From assembly GCF_001456955.1 (NCBI RefSeq), contig NZ_KQ758473.1:141785-205784 (forward strand): 64,000 nt of DNA, written 5' to 3'. The notes beneath the pieces were generated by a model. The model had not been told where the DNA came from. It worked only from the letters and a program-made list of their open reading frames with translations, and ran no database searches. Both the position numbers and the translations under genes were made by a program. Below are positions 29,974 through 43,110 of the stretch, piece by piece. Position 1 is the first letter of the stretch. Each line of letters opens with the position of its first letter. This DNA is from Microbacterium enclense (GTDB lineage Bacteria; Actinomycetota; Actinomycetes; Actinomycetales; Microbacteriaceae).

Positions 29974-30473
29974 GTCGTGAGGGCGCCCTGCTCGTGATGG
30001 TGGGAGTCGCCGTCGTGGTGCTCGCCCTGCTCGCGTGGGCGTGGGTGCGACGAACGCGGCGCGATGCGCGCTTCACCGCCCCGGTGGGGGAGCTGCCCGA
30101 GGACGCCGTCGAGACGGCCGCGTTCCCGGGGCTCTACGTCGCCACGACGCGTCACGACGAGCCGCTCGAGCGTCTCGCGATCAAGGGTCTCGGCTTCCGC
30201 TCCCGCGTCGACGTCACCGTCACCACGGCCGGCGTCGCCCTCGACCTGCCGGGTCAGCCCCGCATCGCGCTCACCCCAGACCGTCTGGTGGATGCCGCTC
30301 AGGCCACCGTCGCCATCGACCGTGTGGTCGAGGCCGGCGGCCTGACCCGCATCAGCTGGCGCATCGACGACGCCACGGTCGTCGACACCTACCTCCGTCC
30401 TCAGGATGCCTCGGCGAAAGCCCTCGCCGACGCCATCCGTCCCCTCATCACCACGACAGGAAGCGACGCATGA
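29970..30473 (+). CDS. Membrane protein of the pyrC-carA interval
   Basis: 167 aa. One N-terminal transmembrane helix ([18 protein letters not shown]) followed by a soluble beta-rich domain exposed in the cytoplasm or outside. Actinobacterial pyr operons have an uncharacterised membrane protein in this position (Rv1382 in M. tuberculosis). The role in pyrimidine synthesis is unknown. GTG start overlapping pyrC by 4 nt; overlaps carA by 4 nt. Confidence 0.85.
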   Translation: MSREGALLVMVGVAVVVLALLAWAWVRRTRRDARFTAPVGELPEDAVETAAFPGLYVATTRHDEPLERLAIKGLGFRSRVDVTVTTAGVALDLPGQPRIALTPDRLVDAAQATVAIDRVVEAGGLTRISWRIDDATVVDTYLRPQDASAKALADAIRPLITTTGSDA

Positions 30474-31700
30474 CCGCCCTGATCCCTTCCGCGCGCCTGA
30501 CGCGCGACCCGGCCGTCCTCGTGCTCGAAGACGGCACCCGCTACACCGGCCGCGCGTACGGCGCCCGCGGCGAGACCCTCGGCGAGGTCGTCTTCGCCAC
30601 CGGCATGACCGGTTACCAGGAGACGATCACCGACCCCTCGTACGCGGGCCAGATCGTGCTGCAGACCGCCCCGCACATCGGCAATACCGGCGTGAACGAC
30701 GAAGACCCCGAATCCCGCCGCATCTGGGTCGCCGGCTACGTCGTGCGCGACCCCTCGCGCATGGTGTCGAACTGGCGTGCGAACCGCTCGCTCGACGACG
30801 CGCTCGTCGAAGACGGGATCGTCGGCATCTCCGGCATCGACACCCGCGCGGTGACGCGTCGCATCCGCTCCTCGGGCAGCATGCGCGGCGGCGTCTTCTC
30901 GGGCGAGGCGGCGGAGCTGGATGCCGACGAGCAGCTGCGCCGCGTGCGTGAAGCGCCGGGCATGGCGGGGCGCAATCTCTCCGCCGAGGTCTCGGTCACC
31001 GAGGTCGAGGTGACCCCCGCCACCGCCGAGCGCATCGGCAACCTCGCCGTGCTCGACCTGGGTGTGAAGAAGTCCACGATCGACAACCTCGCGGCCCGCG
31101 GCTTCGACGTGCACGTCTTCCCGCAGTCCGCCACGATCGACGAGATCCGCGCGATCGAGCCGGTCGCGGCGTTCTACTCCAACGGTCCCGGCGACCCCGC
31201 GGCATCCGACCAGCACGTCGAACTGCTGCGCGCCGTCCTCGGCGACGGCCTGCCCTTCTTCGGCATCTGCTTCGGCAACCAGCTGCTGGGCCGCGCCCTC
31301 GGCTTCGGCACCTACAAGCTGCCGTTCGGTCACCGCGGCATCAACCAGCCGGTGCTCGACAAGACGACCGGCCGCGTCGAGATCACGTCGCAGAACCACG
31401 GCTTCGCCGTCGACGCGCCGCTCGACCAGGTCGTCGACAGCCCCAACGGCTTCGGCCGCGTCGAGGTGAGCCACATCGGCCTCAACGACAACGTCGTCGA
31501 GGGTCTTCGCGCCCTCGACATCCCCGCGTTCAGCGTGCAGTACCACCCCGAGGCCGCCTCGGGTCCGCACGACGCCAACTACCTGTTCGACCGCTTCCGC
31601 GAGATGGTCCTCGCCACCCAGGCCCTTCGACAGGCCCAGGGACCGGCCACCGCGGCTCAGGGCCAGAACGACGCTCAGGACTCGACCCAGGAAGACAACA

Positions 31701-31708
<8 letters not shown>
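30470..31708 (+). CDS. carA: Carbamoyl-phosphate synthase small (glutaminase) chain
   Basis: 412 aa. N-terminal domain with GMTGYQET, then class I glutaminase with nucleophile Cys in [12 protein letters not shown] and QYHPEAASG (His, Glu). It releases ammonia from glutamine for CarB. The last ~30 residues (from [13 protein letters not shown] on) are not part of the fold and are encoded by a REP-like sequence (31623-31644). Overlaps carB by 8 nt. Confidence 0.97.
31623..31644 (+). repeat. REP-like sequence inside the carA 3' end
   Basis: The core CTTCGACAGGCCCAGGG resembles the actinobacterial intergenic repeat CTTCGACRGGCTCAGG, also present at 60.1-60.4 kb. Here it is in frame and translated as LRQAQGP. 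Confidence 0.6.
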
Positions 31709-34984
<3,276 letters not shown>

Positions 34985-34988
<4 letters not shown>

Positions 34989-35845
34989 GCGACACGTTCG
35001 GTCAGCGGCTCTCCGCCGCCCTCGACGCCCACGGCGCCCTGTGCGTCGGCATCGACCCCCACGCCGCACTGCTGTCGGCGTGGGGGCTGGATGCCACGGC
35101 TGACGGCGCGCGCGAGTTCGGCCTGCGGGTGGTCGAGGCGGCAGCCGGCCGCGTCGGTGTGGTGAAGCCCCAGGTGGCGTTCTACGAGCGCTACGGCTCC
35201 CGCGGGTTCGCCGCCCTCGAAGACGTGATGGCCGCCGCCCGCGCGGCGGGCCTGCTCGTCATCGCCGACGCCAAACGCGGCGACATCGGCACGACGATGG
35301 ACGGCTACGCCCATGCCTGGCTCGAGACCGGTTCGCCCCTCGAAGCGGATGCCGTGACCCTGGCGCCGTACATGGGCGCCGACTCGTTGCGTGAGACCCT
35401 CTCGTTCGCGGTGCGCCATGGCAAGGGCGCATTCGTGCTGACGGCGACGAGCAACCCCGAGGCGCGTGCGCTGCAGAGCGCCATCGTCGACGACGCCCTC
35501 GCGGTCGGCGATCACGAGTACGTCGCCGCCCGCGTCGCGCACGACGTCAACGAGGCGAACATCGGCGCGCCCGGCGCCTTCGGCTCGATCGGCGTCGTCG
35601 TCGGCGCCACCGTCGACCGCGCAGCCTTCGGCCTGGGCGATGTGGCACTGGCGGGCATGCCGATCCTCGCGCCCGGCTTCGGGGCGCAGGGCGCCGAGCC
35701 CGCCGACCTGCATCGGCTCTTCGGCTACGTCGCCAAGGCGGTCGTGGCGAACGAGAGTCGCAGCATCCTCGCGGTCGGCCCCGACCGCCTGACCGCCCGC
35801 ATCGAGCAGCGCGCCGCGCTCTACCGGGAGACCCTGAATGGTTGA
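34985..35845 (+). CDS. pyrF: Orotidine-5'-phosphate decarboxylase (type 2)
   Basis: 286 aa, the longer bacterial type. Catalytic core D95-A-K97-R-G-D100 in [11 protein letters not shown], phosphate-binding [11 protein letters not shown]. It converts OMP to UMP. pyrD and pyrE are not in the window. GTG start; overlaps gmk by 8 nt. Confidence 0.97.
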
Positions 35846-36743
35846 CACCCGCCGCCCGCCCGAGGTCGACCGCGCCGCAGCGTCCCGCCGCGCCGTGGAA
35901 GCCCGCCGCGAACGCGCGGCGCTCAAGCGCGATGTGTCGAGCCGCGTCATCTCGCCGCAAGAACTGCTGCGCCGCGGTCTCGCCGACCCGCTGTCGCCGG
36001 CGGGTGCGATGCGCGTCACCGAGTTCCTGACCGCCATCCCGGCGATCGGCGAGAGCAAGCGCGACCGCATCCTCGCCTCGCTCGGCATCTCGCCGGTCAA
36101 GCGTCTCGGCGGTCTCGGCACGCGTCAGCGCGACGCGCTGCGGGCGTTCCTCGACAGCCGCTGGCCCGAGCCGGGTCCGCGCGACGGACGCAGCCGCCTG
36201 ATCGTGCTGGCCGGACCCACGGCCGTCGGCAAGGGCACCGTGGCCGCCCACATCAAGCAGAACTACCCGCAGATCCACCTGTCGGTCTCGGCGACGACGC
36301 GCAAGCCCCGCCCCGGCGAGGTCGAGGGCCAGCACTACTACTTCGTCGACGACGCCGAGTTCGACCGCATGGTCGCCGCGGGGGAGCTGCTGGAGTGGGC
36401 CGTCGTGCACAACCAGAACCGCTACGGCACGCCGCGCGAGCCCATCGAGCGGGTGCTGGCTGCCGGCGGCACCGCTCTGCTCGAGATCGACCTGCAGGGT
36501 GCGCGCCAGGTGCGCGCCGCCGACCCGTCGGCCACGCTCGTGTTCCTCCTCCCGCCGAGCTGGGACGAACTCGTCCAGCGCCTCGTCGGACGAGGGACCG
36601 AGGATGCCGAGGAGCGCGCCAGGCGCCTTCGCACCGCCCGGGTCGAACTCGCGGCACAGAACGAGTTCGACTACCGCGTCGTGAACGAAGACGTGGCATC
36701 CGCCGCCGCCGACGTGGTGGCGCTGGCGGCCGCGCAGCGCTGA
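35838..36743 (+). CDS. gmk: Integration host factor (mIHF-like) / guanylate kinase fusion
   Basis: 301 aa, about 100 longer than a plain Gmk. Residues ~33-107 resemble actinobacterial integration host factor mIHF (ISPQELLRRGL, ALPGIG-like AIPAIGESKRDRIL, GGLGTRQRDALRAFL with helix-two-turn-helix spacing). The guanylate kinase domain starts at about 120 with P-loop GPTAVGKGT (126-134), then SATTRKPRPGE and EGQHYYFV. In mycobacteria mIHF and gmk are separate adjacent genes; here they are one frame with no internal stop. Both parts look intact. It converts GMP to GDP and may also bind DNA. Confidence 0.93.
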   Translation: MVDTRRPPEVDRAAASRRAVEARRERAALKRDVSSRVISPQELLRRGLADPLSPAGAMRVTEFLTAIPAIGESKRDRILASLGISPVKRLGGLGTRQRDALRAFLDSRWPEPGPRDGRSRLIVLAGPTAVGKGTVAAHIKQNYPQIHLSVSATTRKPRPGEVEGQHYYFVDDAEFDRMVAAGELLEWAVVHNQNRYGTPREPIERVLAAGGTALLEIDLQGARQVRAADPSATLVFLLPPSWDELVQRLVGRGTEDAEERARRLRTARVELAAQNEFDYRVVNEDVASAAADVVALAAAQR

Positions 36744-36751
36744 CCCCGGTT

Positions 36752-36812
36752 CGGGGCGGAACCCGCCGCTCGGGGCGCGAGTTCTTCGCCCCGAAGTGCG
36801 GATTCCGCCCCA
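36752..36812. repeat. 61-bp four-box palindrome, copy F (variant boxes)
   Basis: Boxes CGGGGC at 36752 and 36771, GCCCCG at 36788 and GCCCCA at 36807: the same offsets 0, 19, 36 and 55 as the GAAACG copies, but with a different box sequence. Outer arms extend to 36748-36761 and 36803-36817. It follows gmk by 9 nt and probably also ends the pyr-gmk transcript. Confidence 0.75.
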
Positions 36813-36868
36813 GAACCCGAAGGCACGACCCACCCGACGCCCTCGGCACGCGCAAGGTCGGCGTCGGC

Positions 36869-36874
36869 TAGAAT
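36869..36874 (+). promoter_or_regulatory. Probable -10 box for rpoZ (TAGAAT)
   Basis: TAGAAT, the best match to TATAAT-like boxes in the window, about 65 nt before rpoZ, which has CAGGAGG as ribosome binding site. Confidence 0.5.
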
Positions 36875-36938
36875 AAGAGGATGCTTCGGCGCTCCCGGCG
36901 CCGCATCCACCCCATCCCGCCGAACCAGGAGGTTCCCC

Positions 36939-37193
36939 ATGGCCGGACGTGACAAGGGCATCATCGACCCGCCCATCGACGCTCTGCTCGACAAGGTCGA
37001 CTCGAAGTACCAGCTCGTCATCTACGCGTCCAAGCGCGCGCGCCAGATCAACGACTACTACTCCGACCTGCACGAGGGAAACCTCTTCGACAACGTCGGC
37101 CCCCTCGTCGACTCGACCGTCGAAGACAAGCCCCTCACGATCGCGCTGCACGAGATCCACGAAGACAAGCTGCGTCTGCGCGCTGCGGAGTGA
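36939..37193 (+). CDS. rpoZ: DNA-directed RNA polymerase subunit omega
   Basis: 84 aa. [26 protein letters not shown] matches the conserved omega core. It stabilises the beta' subunit in RNA polymerase. Strong ribosome binding site and own promoter; the gmk-rpoZ-metK order is conserved in actinobacteria. Confidence 0.96.
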   Translation: MAGRDKGIIDPPIDALLDKVDSKYQLVIYASKRARQINDYYSDLHEGNLFDNVGPLVDSTVEDKPLTIALHEIHEDKLRLRAAE

Positions 37194-37235
37194 TCCCCAG
37201 CCCCGCACTCTCGTGATCTGTTCACAGATGTGACG

Positions 37236-37268
37236 ATGCCCCGGGCGGCTCATCGCCGTCCGGGGCAT
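37236..37268 (+). terminator. Hairpin between rpoZ and metK
   Basis: 13-bp stem with one mismatch (ATGCCCCGGGCGG pairing with CCGTCCGGGGCAT) and a 7-nt loop. It could end rpoZ transcription or shape the metK leader. No SAM riboswitch architecture is apparent. Confidence 0.55.
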
Positions 37269-37308
37269 ACTTGTGCCCATCCCCGCTCGCTCATTCTCCG
37301 GAGTCACC

Positions 37309-38502
37309 TTGACCGACCTGCGCCTGTTCACGTCCGAGTCCGTCACCGAAGGACACCCCGACAAGATCTGCGACCAGATCTCCGACAGCATCCTCGATGC
37401 CATCCTCACCGACGACCCCACCGGGCGCGTCGCCGTCGAGACGCTGGTCACGACCGGGCTCGTGCACGTGGCGGGCGAGGTGTCGACGAGCGCGTACGTC
37501 GAGATCCCCGCCATCGTCCGCGACGTGGTGAACCGCATCGGGTACACCTCGAGCGAGACCGGCTTCGACGGCGAGTCATGCGGCGTGTCGGTCTCGATCG
37601 GTGCGCAGTCCTCCGACATCGCGGCGGGCGTGAACAAAGCGTTCGAGCAGCGCGAGCGCGGCTCCGTCGATCCCCGCGATCTGCAGGGGGCCGGCGACCA
37701 GGGCATCATGTTCGGCTTCGCCACCAACGAGACGCCGCAGCTCATGCCGATGGCCGCGTGGACCGCGCACCGCATCGCCGAGCGTCTGGCATCCGTCCGC
37801 AAGAGCGGCGCACTGCCCTTCCTCCGCCCCGACGGCAAGACGCAGGTCACGCTCGGCTACGACGGGCACACGCCGCGCAGCGTCGATTCGGTCGTGCTCT
37901 CGACGCAGCACCACCCCGACATCTCGCAGGAAGACCTGCGCGCGCAGGTGCAGGCCGAGGTCATCGACCCGGTGCTCGCCGAGACGGGCCTCGAGCTCCC
38001 CGACGTGAAGTACTACATCAACCCGGCCGGTCCGTTCGTCATCGGCGGCCCCAAGGGCGACGCGGGCCTGACGGGCCGCAAGATCATCATCGACACGTAC
38101 GGCGGGGCCTCCCGCCACGGCGGCGGCGCCTTCAGCGGCAAAGACCCGTCGAAGGTCGACCGCTCTGCGGCCTACGCCATGCGCTGGGTGGCGAAGAACG
38201 CCGTCGCGGCCGGTCTCGCCGACCGCCTCGAGGTGCAGGTGGCCTACGCGATCGGCAAGGCGAACCCCGTCGGCCTCTACGTCGAGTCGTTCGGCACCGC
38301 CCACGTGGCCGACGACGTGATCGTCAGCGCCATCCGCGACGTGTTCGACCTGCGCCCCGCGGCCATCGTCGAGCAGCTCGACCTGCTGCGTCCGATCTAC
38401 GCGCAGACCGCCACGTACGGCCACTTCGGCCGCGAGCTGCCCGAGTTCACGTGGGAGCGCACCGACCGCGTCGACGAGCTGCGCGCCGCCGCCGGTCTCT
38501 GA
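37309..38502 (+). CDS. metK: S-adenosylmethionine synthase
   Basis: 397 aa from the TTG at 37309, chosen because GGAG lies 5 nt upstream and the predicted N-terminus [18 protein letters not shown] matches the family. ATP-binding [16 protein letters not shown] and GGGAFSGKD are intact. It makes SAM from methionine and ATP. An upstream in-frame start at 37273 would add 12 unlikely residues. Confidence 0.97.
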   Translation: MTDLRLFTSESVTEGHPDKICDQISDSILDAILTDDPTGRVAVETLVTTGLVHVAGEVSTSAYVEIPAIVRDVVNRIGYTSSETGFDGESCGVSVSIGAQSSDIAAGVNKAFEQRERGSVDPRDLQGAGDQGIMFGFATNETPQLMPMAAWTAHRIAERLASVRKSGALPFLRPDGKTQVTLGYDGHTPRSVDSVVLSTQHHPDISQEDLRAQVQAEVIDPVLAETGLELPDVKYYINPAGPFVIGGPKGDAGLTGRKIIIDTYGGASRHGGGAFSGKDPSKVDRSAAYAMRWVAKNAVAAGLADRLEVQVAYAIGKANPVGLYVESFGTAHVADDVIVSAIRDVFDLRPAAIVEQLDLLRPIYAQTATYGHFGRELPEFTWERTDRVDELRAAAGL

Positions 38503-38623
38503 CCGTGCGGGCGGGCGTCGCAGGCTGCGGCCGCGGCCGCACCTCGGCGGAGCCGGGCCCGGCCGGTCTCGCGCCCGGGGCGGCCACCGCCGGGGGCGGC
38601 CTCGCCGTCGGAAGTGCGCGCTC

Positions 38624-40606
38624 GTGAGCGAACGCCGCGTCGCGCGGGTGCAGCTCGAGTCGCCCGTGCCACAGCTGGACCGGCTGTTCGACTACGCCGT
38701 TCCGCACCCCCTGGTGGCAGACGTCGCGCCGGGCGTGCGGGTGAAGGTGCCGCTGCGCTCGGCCGGGCGCATGATGGACGCCTTCGTCATCGAGGTCGTG
38801 GCCGACGACGGCACCGAGCGACCGCTGTCGTCGGTCGAGGCGGTGGTGTCGCCCATGCCGGTGCTGCCCGAGCGCCTGTACACGCTCGCGCGACGCGTGG
38901 CCGATCGCGCCGCCGGTTCGGTGAGCGACGTGCTGCGTCTGGCCGTTCCCAAGCGCATGGTCCGCGCCGAGAAGGCGTGGGCGGCCGCACCGCCGCCCGA
39001 GCGACCCGAGGTCGCGCCCGCCGCCCGCGAGCGCTCCGACGCGCTGCTGCAGCCCTACCCCGGGCTCGCCGACGCCATCGACGCCGGCGAGCGCCTCGCG
39101 GTCGACGCGCCCCCGCGCCCGCACGGCGAGCTGCCGCGCGGCGCATGGGCCGACCTGCTCGCCGCCGCCGCGGTGCGCACCCTCGCCCGGGGTCGGAGCG
39201 CCGTCCTCGTCGTCCCCGACTACCGCGATCAGGCGCAGCTGCTCGCTGCGCTCGGCGAGCTGGTGACCCCGGATGCCATCGTGCGCGACGACGCCGACCA
39301 GTCGGGGCCCGCGCGCTACGCGCAGTACCTCCGCACTCTCGCACCCGTGCCCTGCATCGTCGTGGGCCGCCGCTCCGGCGTGTACGCGCCGGCGCACGAT
39401 ACCGGACTCGTGGCGATCTGGGACGACGGCGACTCCCTGCTGTCGGAGCCCCTCGCGCCCGGTGTGCACGCGCGCGACGCTGCCCTCGTCCGCCAAGAAG
39501 GGGAGGGGTCGGCCCTCGTCTTCGTCGGACACACGCGCACGACCGACGTACAGCGGTTGGTCGAGGTCGGCTACGTGCGCGAGATCGCGCCGGCCCGCCG
39601 CTCCAGCCCCCGAGTGGTCCTCAGCGCGACCCGCGAGGGCGAGCAGCGGCAGTCGCGGGTTCCGTCCTCGGCGTTCGCCGCCGCGCGCGAGGCGCTGCAG
39701 CACGGTCCCGTGCTGGTGCAGGTCGCCCGCCCCGGCTACGCGCCGTCGCTCGTGTGCGCCGACTGCCGTCGTCCCGCCCGGTGCCCGCACTGCGCGGGGC
39801 CGCTGCGCGCCGCCCGGCCCGGTGCGACGCCGGTCTGCGCCTGGTGCGGCCGGAGCGCCCACGCGTGGACGTGCGGGCACTGCGGCTCCGCGAAGCTGCG
39901 CATGGCGTCGTCGGGCAGCGAGCGCACCGCCGACGAGCTCGGCCGCGCCTTCCCGAACACGCGGGTCATCGTCGCCGACGGCGCGCACCCCGTCGCCGAG
40001 GTCGACCCCCTTCCCGCCCTCGTCATCGCCACGCGCGGCGCCGAGCCGATCGCCCGCGGCGGGTATCGCGCCGTCATCCTGCTCGACGGCGACCGGATGC
40101 TGCAGAGCGAGGCCCTGCGCATCGGCGAGAGCTGCCTGCGCTGGTGGTCCAACGCCGCCGCCCTGGCCGCCCCCGGCGCTCCCGTGCACCTGGTCGGCGT
40201 CGCCGGCCCCGTGGCCCGCGCTCTCGCGACGTGGACGCAGCCCGCGTACGCGCGCGCGGAGCTCGCCGACCGGGCTCCGTTGCGCATGCCCCCGGCGGTG
40301 CGCGTGGCTAGCGTCGACGGCCACACCCGCAGCGTGGACACGCTGTTGGCATCCCTCCGCGAGACGGTCCCCGATCTCGACGCCCTCGCCATCCTCGGCC
40401 CGGTCGACACCTCCGAGACGCCTGATGTCGCGACCTCCCGCGCCCTGGTGCGCTTCGACTACGCCCACGGTCGGGCCGTCGCCGAGGCGCTGCGGGCGGG
40501 CGTCATCGCCGACGCCCTGCGCGCCCGCAAATCGCGCAAGGACCGCGGTCCGAAGCCGCGCAGTACGCTCAGAGTTCGTCTCGACATCCCCGAGCCCGAT
40601 CTGTGA
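38624..40606 (+). CDS. priA: Primosomal protein N' (PriA), helicase-deficient actinobacterial type
   Basis: 660 aa. DNA-binding N-domain, then a helicase-like region in which a Walker A GxGKT motif and a DEAH box are not visible. The zinc region is intact, with paired Cys motifs CADC, CPHC, CAWC and CGHC. Actinobacterial PriA proteins commonly lack helicase motifs and may only bind forks and recruit restart factors. GTG start. metK and fmt flank it, a common order. Confidence 0.93.
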   Translation: MSERRVARVQLESPVPQLDRLFDYAVPHPLVADVAPGVRVKVPLRSAGRMMDAFVIEVVADDGTERPLSSVEAVVSPMPVLPERLYTLARRVADRAAGSVSDVLRLAVPKRMVRAEKAWAAAPPPERPEVAPAARERSDALLQPYPGLADAIDAGERLAVDAPPRPHGELPRGAWADLLAAAAVRTLARGRSAVLVVPDYRDQAQLLAALGELVTPDAIVRDDADQSGPARYAQYLRTLAPVPCIVVGRRSGVYAPAHDTGLVAIWDDGDSLLSEPLAPGVHARDAALVRQEGEGSALVFVGHTRTTDVQRLVEVGYVREIAPARRSSPRVVLSATREGEQRQSRVPSSAFAAAREALQHGPVLVQVARPGYAPSLVCADCRRPARCPHCAGPLRAARPGATPVCAWCGRSAHAWTCGHCGSAKLRMASSGSERTADELGRAFPNTRVIVADGAHPVAEVDPLPALVIATRGAEPIARGGYRAVILLDGDRMLQSEALRIGESCLRWWSNAAALAAPGAPVHLVGVAGPVARALATWTQPAYARAELADRAPLRMPPAVRVASVDGHTRSVDTLLASLRETVPDLDALAILGPVDTSETPDVATSRALVRFDYAHGRAVAEALRAGVIADALRARKSRKDRGPKPRSTLRVRLDIPEPDL

Positions 40607-40676
40607 GCGTCGCCCCACCGAGCCGACGCAGACCGCGTGCGGCGACAGCCCCGCCCCGACCCGCCTGAGGAGAACC

Positions 40677-41594
40677 ATGCGCCTCGTCTTCGCCGGCACC
40701 CCCGCCGTCGCCGTCCCCTCCCTCCGCGTGCTGGCGGCCGGTCCGCACGAGGTCGTCGCCGTCGTCACGCGCGGCGACGCACCGCTCGGACGCAAGCGCG
40801 TGCTCACCCCGTCTCCGGTCGCGCAGGCGGCGGAGGAGCTCGGCATCCCGATCATCAAGGCCGACCGCCTCGATGCCGACGCGACCGCCCGGATCGCCGC
40901 GCTCGCACCCGAACTCGGCGTGATCGTCGCCTACGGCGGACTCGTGCGCGAGCCGCTGCTGTCGACGCCCGCGCACGGCTGGATCAACCTGCACTTCTCG
41001 CTCCTGCCGCGCTGGCGTGGCGCCGCGCCCGTGCAGCGCGCCCTCATCGCGGGAGACACCGTGACCGGCGCGAGCGTGTTCCAGCTCGTGGCTGCTCTCG
41101 ACGCGGGCGACGTGTTCGCCGAGGAGCGCTACGAGGTGCCCTCCGGTGCGACCTCCGCCGACGTGCTCGACGATCTCGCCGAGATCGGCGCGCCGCTGCT
41201 GGCCCGTGTGGTCGACGGCATCGCCGACGGCACGGCGGTCGCCACCGCACAGCGGGGCGAACCCACGCTCGCCCCGAAACTCGCGCTCGAGGACGGCGCC
41301 CTCGACTTCGCACAGGATGCCGAGAGCCTTCTGCACCGCATCGCCGGTGTCACTCCCGAGCCGGGCGCCCACACCACCCTCGACGGCTCCCGTTTCAAGG
41401 TGCTGCGGGCCGCCCCCTCCGAGGCGCCGGCCCTCCCGCCCGGACGGGTCGCGGCATCCGGCAAGACCGTGATCGTCGGAACCGGCTCCACGCCGATCCG
41501 GCTCGAGACGGTCCAACCCGCGGGCAAGGGCGCCATGGCTGCCGGAGACTGGTTCCGCGGCCTCCGCTCCGACGAGCCGGTGCTCGGCGCATGA
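40677..41594 (+). CDS. fmt: Methionyl-tRNA formyltransferase
   Basis: 305 aa. Formyl-transfer active site in INLHFSLLPRWRGAAPVQ and the Asp in LVAALDAGDVF, plus the C-terminal tRNA-binding domain. It formylates initiator Met-tRNA. Ribosome binding site GAGGAGA. Stop overlaps rsmB (ATGA). Confidence 0.97.
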   Translation: MRLVFAGTPAVAVPSLRVLAAGPHEVVAVVTRGDAPLGRKRVLTPSPVAQAAEELGIPIIKADRLDADATARIAALAPELGVIVAYGGLVREPLLSTPAHGWINLHFSLLPRWRGAAPVQRALIAGDTVTGASVFQLVAALDAGDVFAEERYEVPSGATSADVLDDLAEIGAPLLARVVDGIADGTAVATAQRGEPTLAPKLALEDGALDFAQDAESLLHRIAGVTPEPGAHTTLDGSRFKVLRAAPSEAPALPPGRVAASGKTVIVGTGSTPIRLETVQPAGKGAMAAGDWFRGLRSDEPVLGA

Positions 41595-42961
41595 GTGTGC
41601 AGGGAGCGCGCGCCGTCGCCTACGAGGTCCTGCGCGCGGTGTCGGGCGATGAGGCGTACGCCAATCTGCTGCTGCCGCACGCCATCGTGCGGGCGAGACT
41701 GGATGCCAAGGACGCCGGTCTCGCGACGGAACTGACCTACGGCACACTGCGTCGGCGGGGGACGTACGACGCCATCATCGCCGCCGCGGCCGATCGCACC
41801 GTCGACCGCATCGACCCGAACGTGCTCGACGCGCTGCGCCTCGGCGTTCACCAGCTGCTGTCGACGCGGGTCGCGTCGCACGCGGCCGTCAACGAGTCGG
41901 TCGAGTTGGCGCGCCGCCACGGCGGGGGAAGGGGTGCGGCGGGCTTCGTCAACGCCGTCCTGCGCCGGGTCTCGCGCGACACGCCCGGTCAGTGGATGCA
42001 GCGCATCGCCGCCGGGGCGCGCAGCGACGACGAGCGCATCGGCCTCATATCGGCCCATCCCGTGTGGATCGTGCGCGCGCTCCGACGCGCGCTGAACGCG
42101 GAGGGCCGCGTCGACGAGCTCGAGGCGCTGCTCGAGGCCGACAACGCCGCGCCCCGCGTGGCGATGGTCGCCTTGCCGGGGCTGGCCGATGTTCCCGACG
42201 ACGCCGCCGGGGCCCGCTTCGCCCCGACGGCCTTCACGACCCGCGGGGGAGACCCGGAGGGGCTCATCCGCGCCTCCGATGGCCGGATCCGCGTGCAGGA
42301 CGAGGGTTCGCAGCTCGCCGCACTCGCCCTCAGCCGCGCGCTTCCCGTGCAATCGGGCGAGAGGTGGCTCGACCTGTGCGCCGGCCCCGGCGGCAAGACG
42401 GCCCTGCTCGCCGCCGAGGCCCTCGCCGCCCGCGCGACGCTGGATGCCAATGAGATCGCGCCGGCGCGTGCGGGACTCGTACGCCAGGCCGTGGCATCCG
42501 TGCCCCTCCCCGTCGAGGTCAGTGAGGAGGACGGCCGCGATCGCGCGGCGCGGACGCCGGGGGAGTACGACCGCATCCTGGTGGACGCCCCGTGCACGGG
42601 CATCGGCGCACTTCGTCGGCGGCCCGAGGCGCGGTGGCGCAAGACGCCGGCCGACGTGCCCGACCTGACGGCGCTGCAGCAGGAGCTGGTGCTCGCGGCG
42701 TTCGAGGCGCTCAAGCCGGGCGGGGTCGTGGCGTACGTCACGTGCTCGCCGCACCTCGCCGAGACCTCCGGGGTCTTGGCGGAGGTCAAGCGCGAGCTCG
42801 GCGACGCCGTGGAGGAGCTCGACGCCCGCGCGGTCGTGCGCGCGGTCGCGCAGAACGAGATCGATCTGCCCGACCAGGCCGACGGATCGCTGCGCGCCCA
42901 GCTGTGGCCCCACCGTCACGGCACCGACGCGATGTCGATCGCGCTGCTGCGCAAGCGCTGA
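41591..42961 (+). CDS. rsmB: 16S rRNA (cytosine-967-C5)-methyltransferase RsmB
   Basis: 456 aa. N-terminal NusB-like RNA-binding domain, then a SAM-binding CAGPGGKTALLAAE, and the catalytic cysteines in DAPCTGIGALRRRPEARW and VTCSPHLAE. It methylates C967 of 16S rRNA. It overlaps fmt by 4 nt. Confidence 0.95.
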   Translation: MSVQGARAVAYEVLRAVSGDEAYANLLLPHAIVRARLDAKDAGLATELTYGTLRRRGTYDAIIAAAADRTVDRIDPNVLDALRLGVHQLLSTRVASHAAVNESVELARRHGGGRGAAGFVNAVLRRVSRDTPGQWMQRIAAGARSDDERIGLISAHPVWIVRALRRALNAEGRVDELEALLEADNAAPRVAMVALPGLADVPDDAAGARFAPTAFTTRGGDPEGLIRASDGRIRVQDEGSQLAALALSRALPVQSGERWLDLCAGPGGKTALLAAEALAARATLDANEIAPARAGLVRQAVASVPLPVEVSEEDGRDRAARTPGEYDRILVDAPCTGIGALRRRPEARWRKTPADVPDLTALQQELVLAAFEALKPGGVVAYVTCSPHLAETSGVLAEVKRELGDAVEELDARAVVRAVAQNEIDLPDQADGSLRAQLWPHRHGTDAMSIALLRKR

Positions 42962-43098
42962 CCCGCGATCGCGCCCCTCTCCGTCCCGTGCTCGCGACAC
43001 GTGGCGTAGCGACGGACGAGGGACGAGGTGTGGTGCACACGCGGCGCGCGACGGCGGGCAGCCGACGGCCCGAGCGGGGGAGGACCCTCGCTCGCGCC

Positions 43099-43104
43099 CA
43101 TAAT
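43099..43104 (+). promoter_or_regulatory. -10 box (CATAAT) 6 nt before the rpe start
   Basis: CATAAT is followed by six bases and then the GTG of rpe, predicting a leaderless transcript. No ribosome binding site is visible upstream of the GTG. Confidence 0.5.
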
Positions 43105-43110
43105 GGTCGG

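Noticed and set aside
37200..37308. SAM riboswitch before metK
   Set aside because: The leader is short and holds only one simple hairpin; no SAM-riboswitch core was seen.
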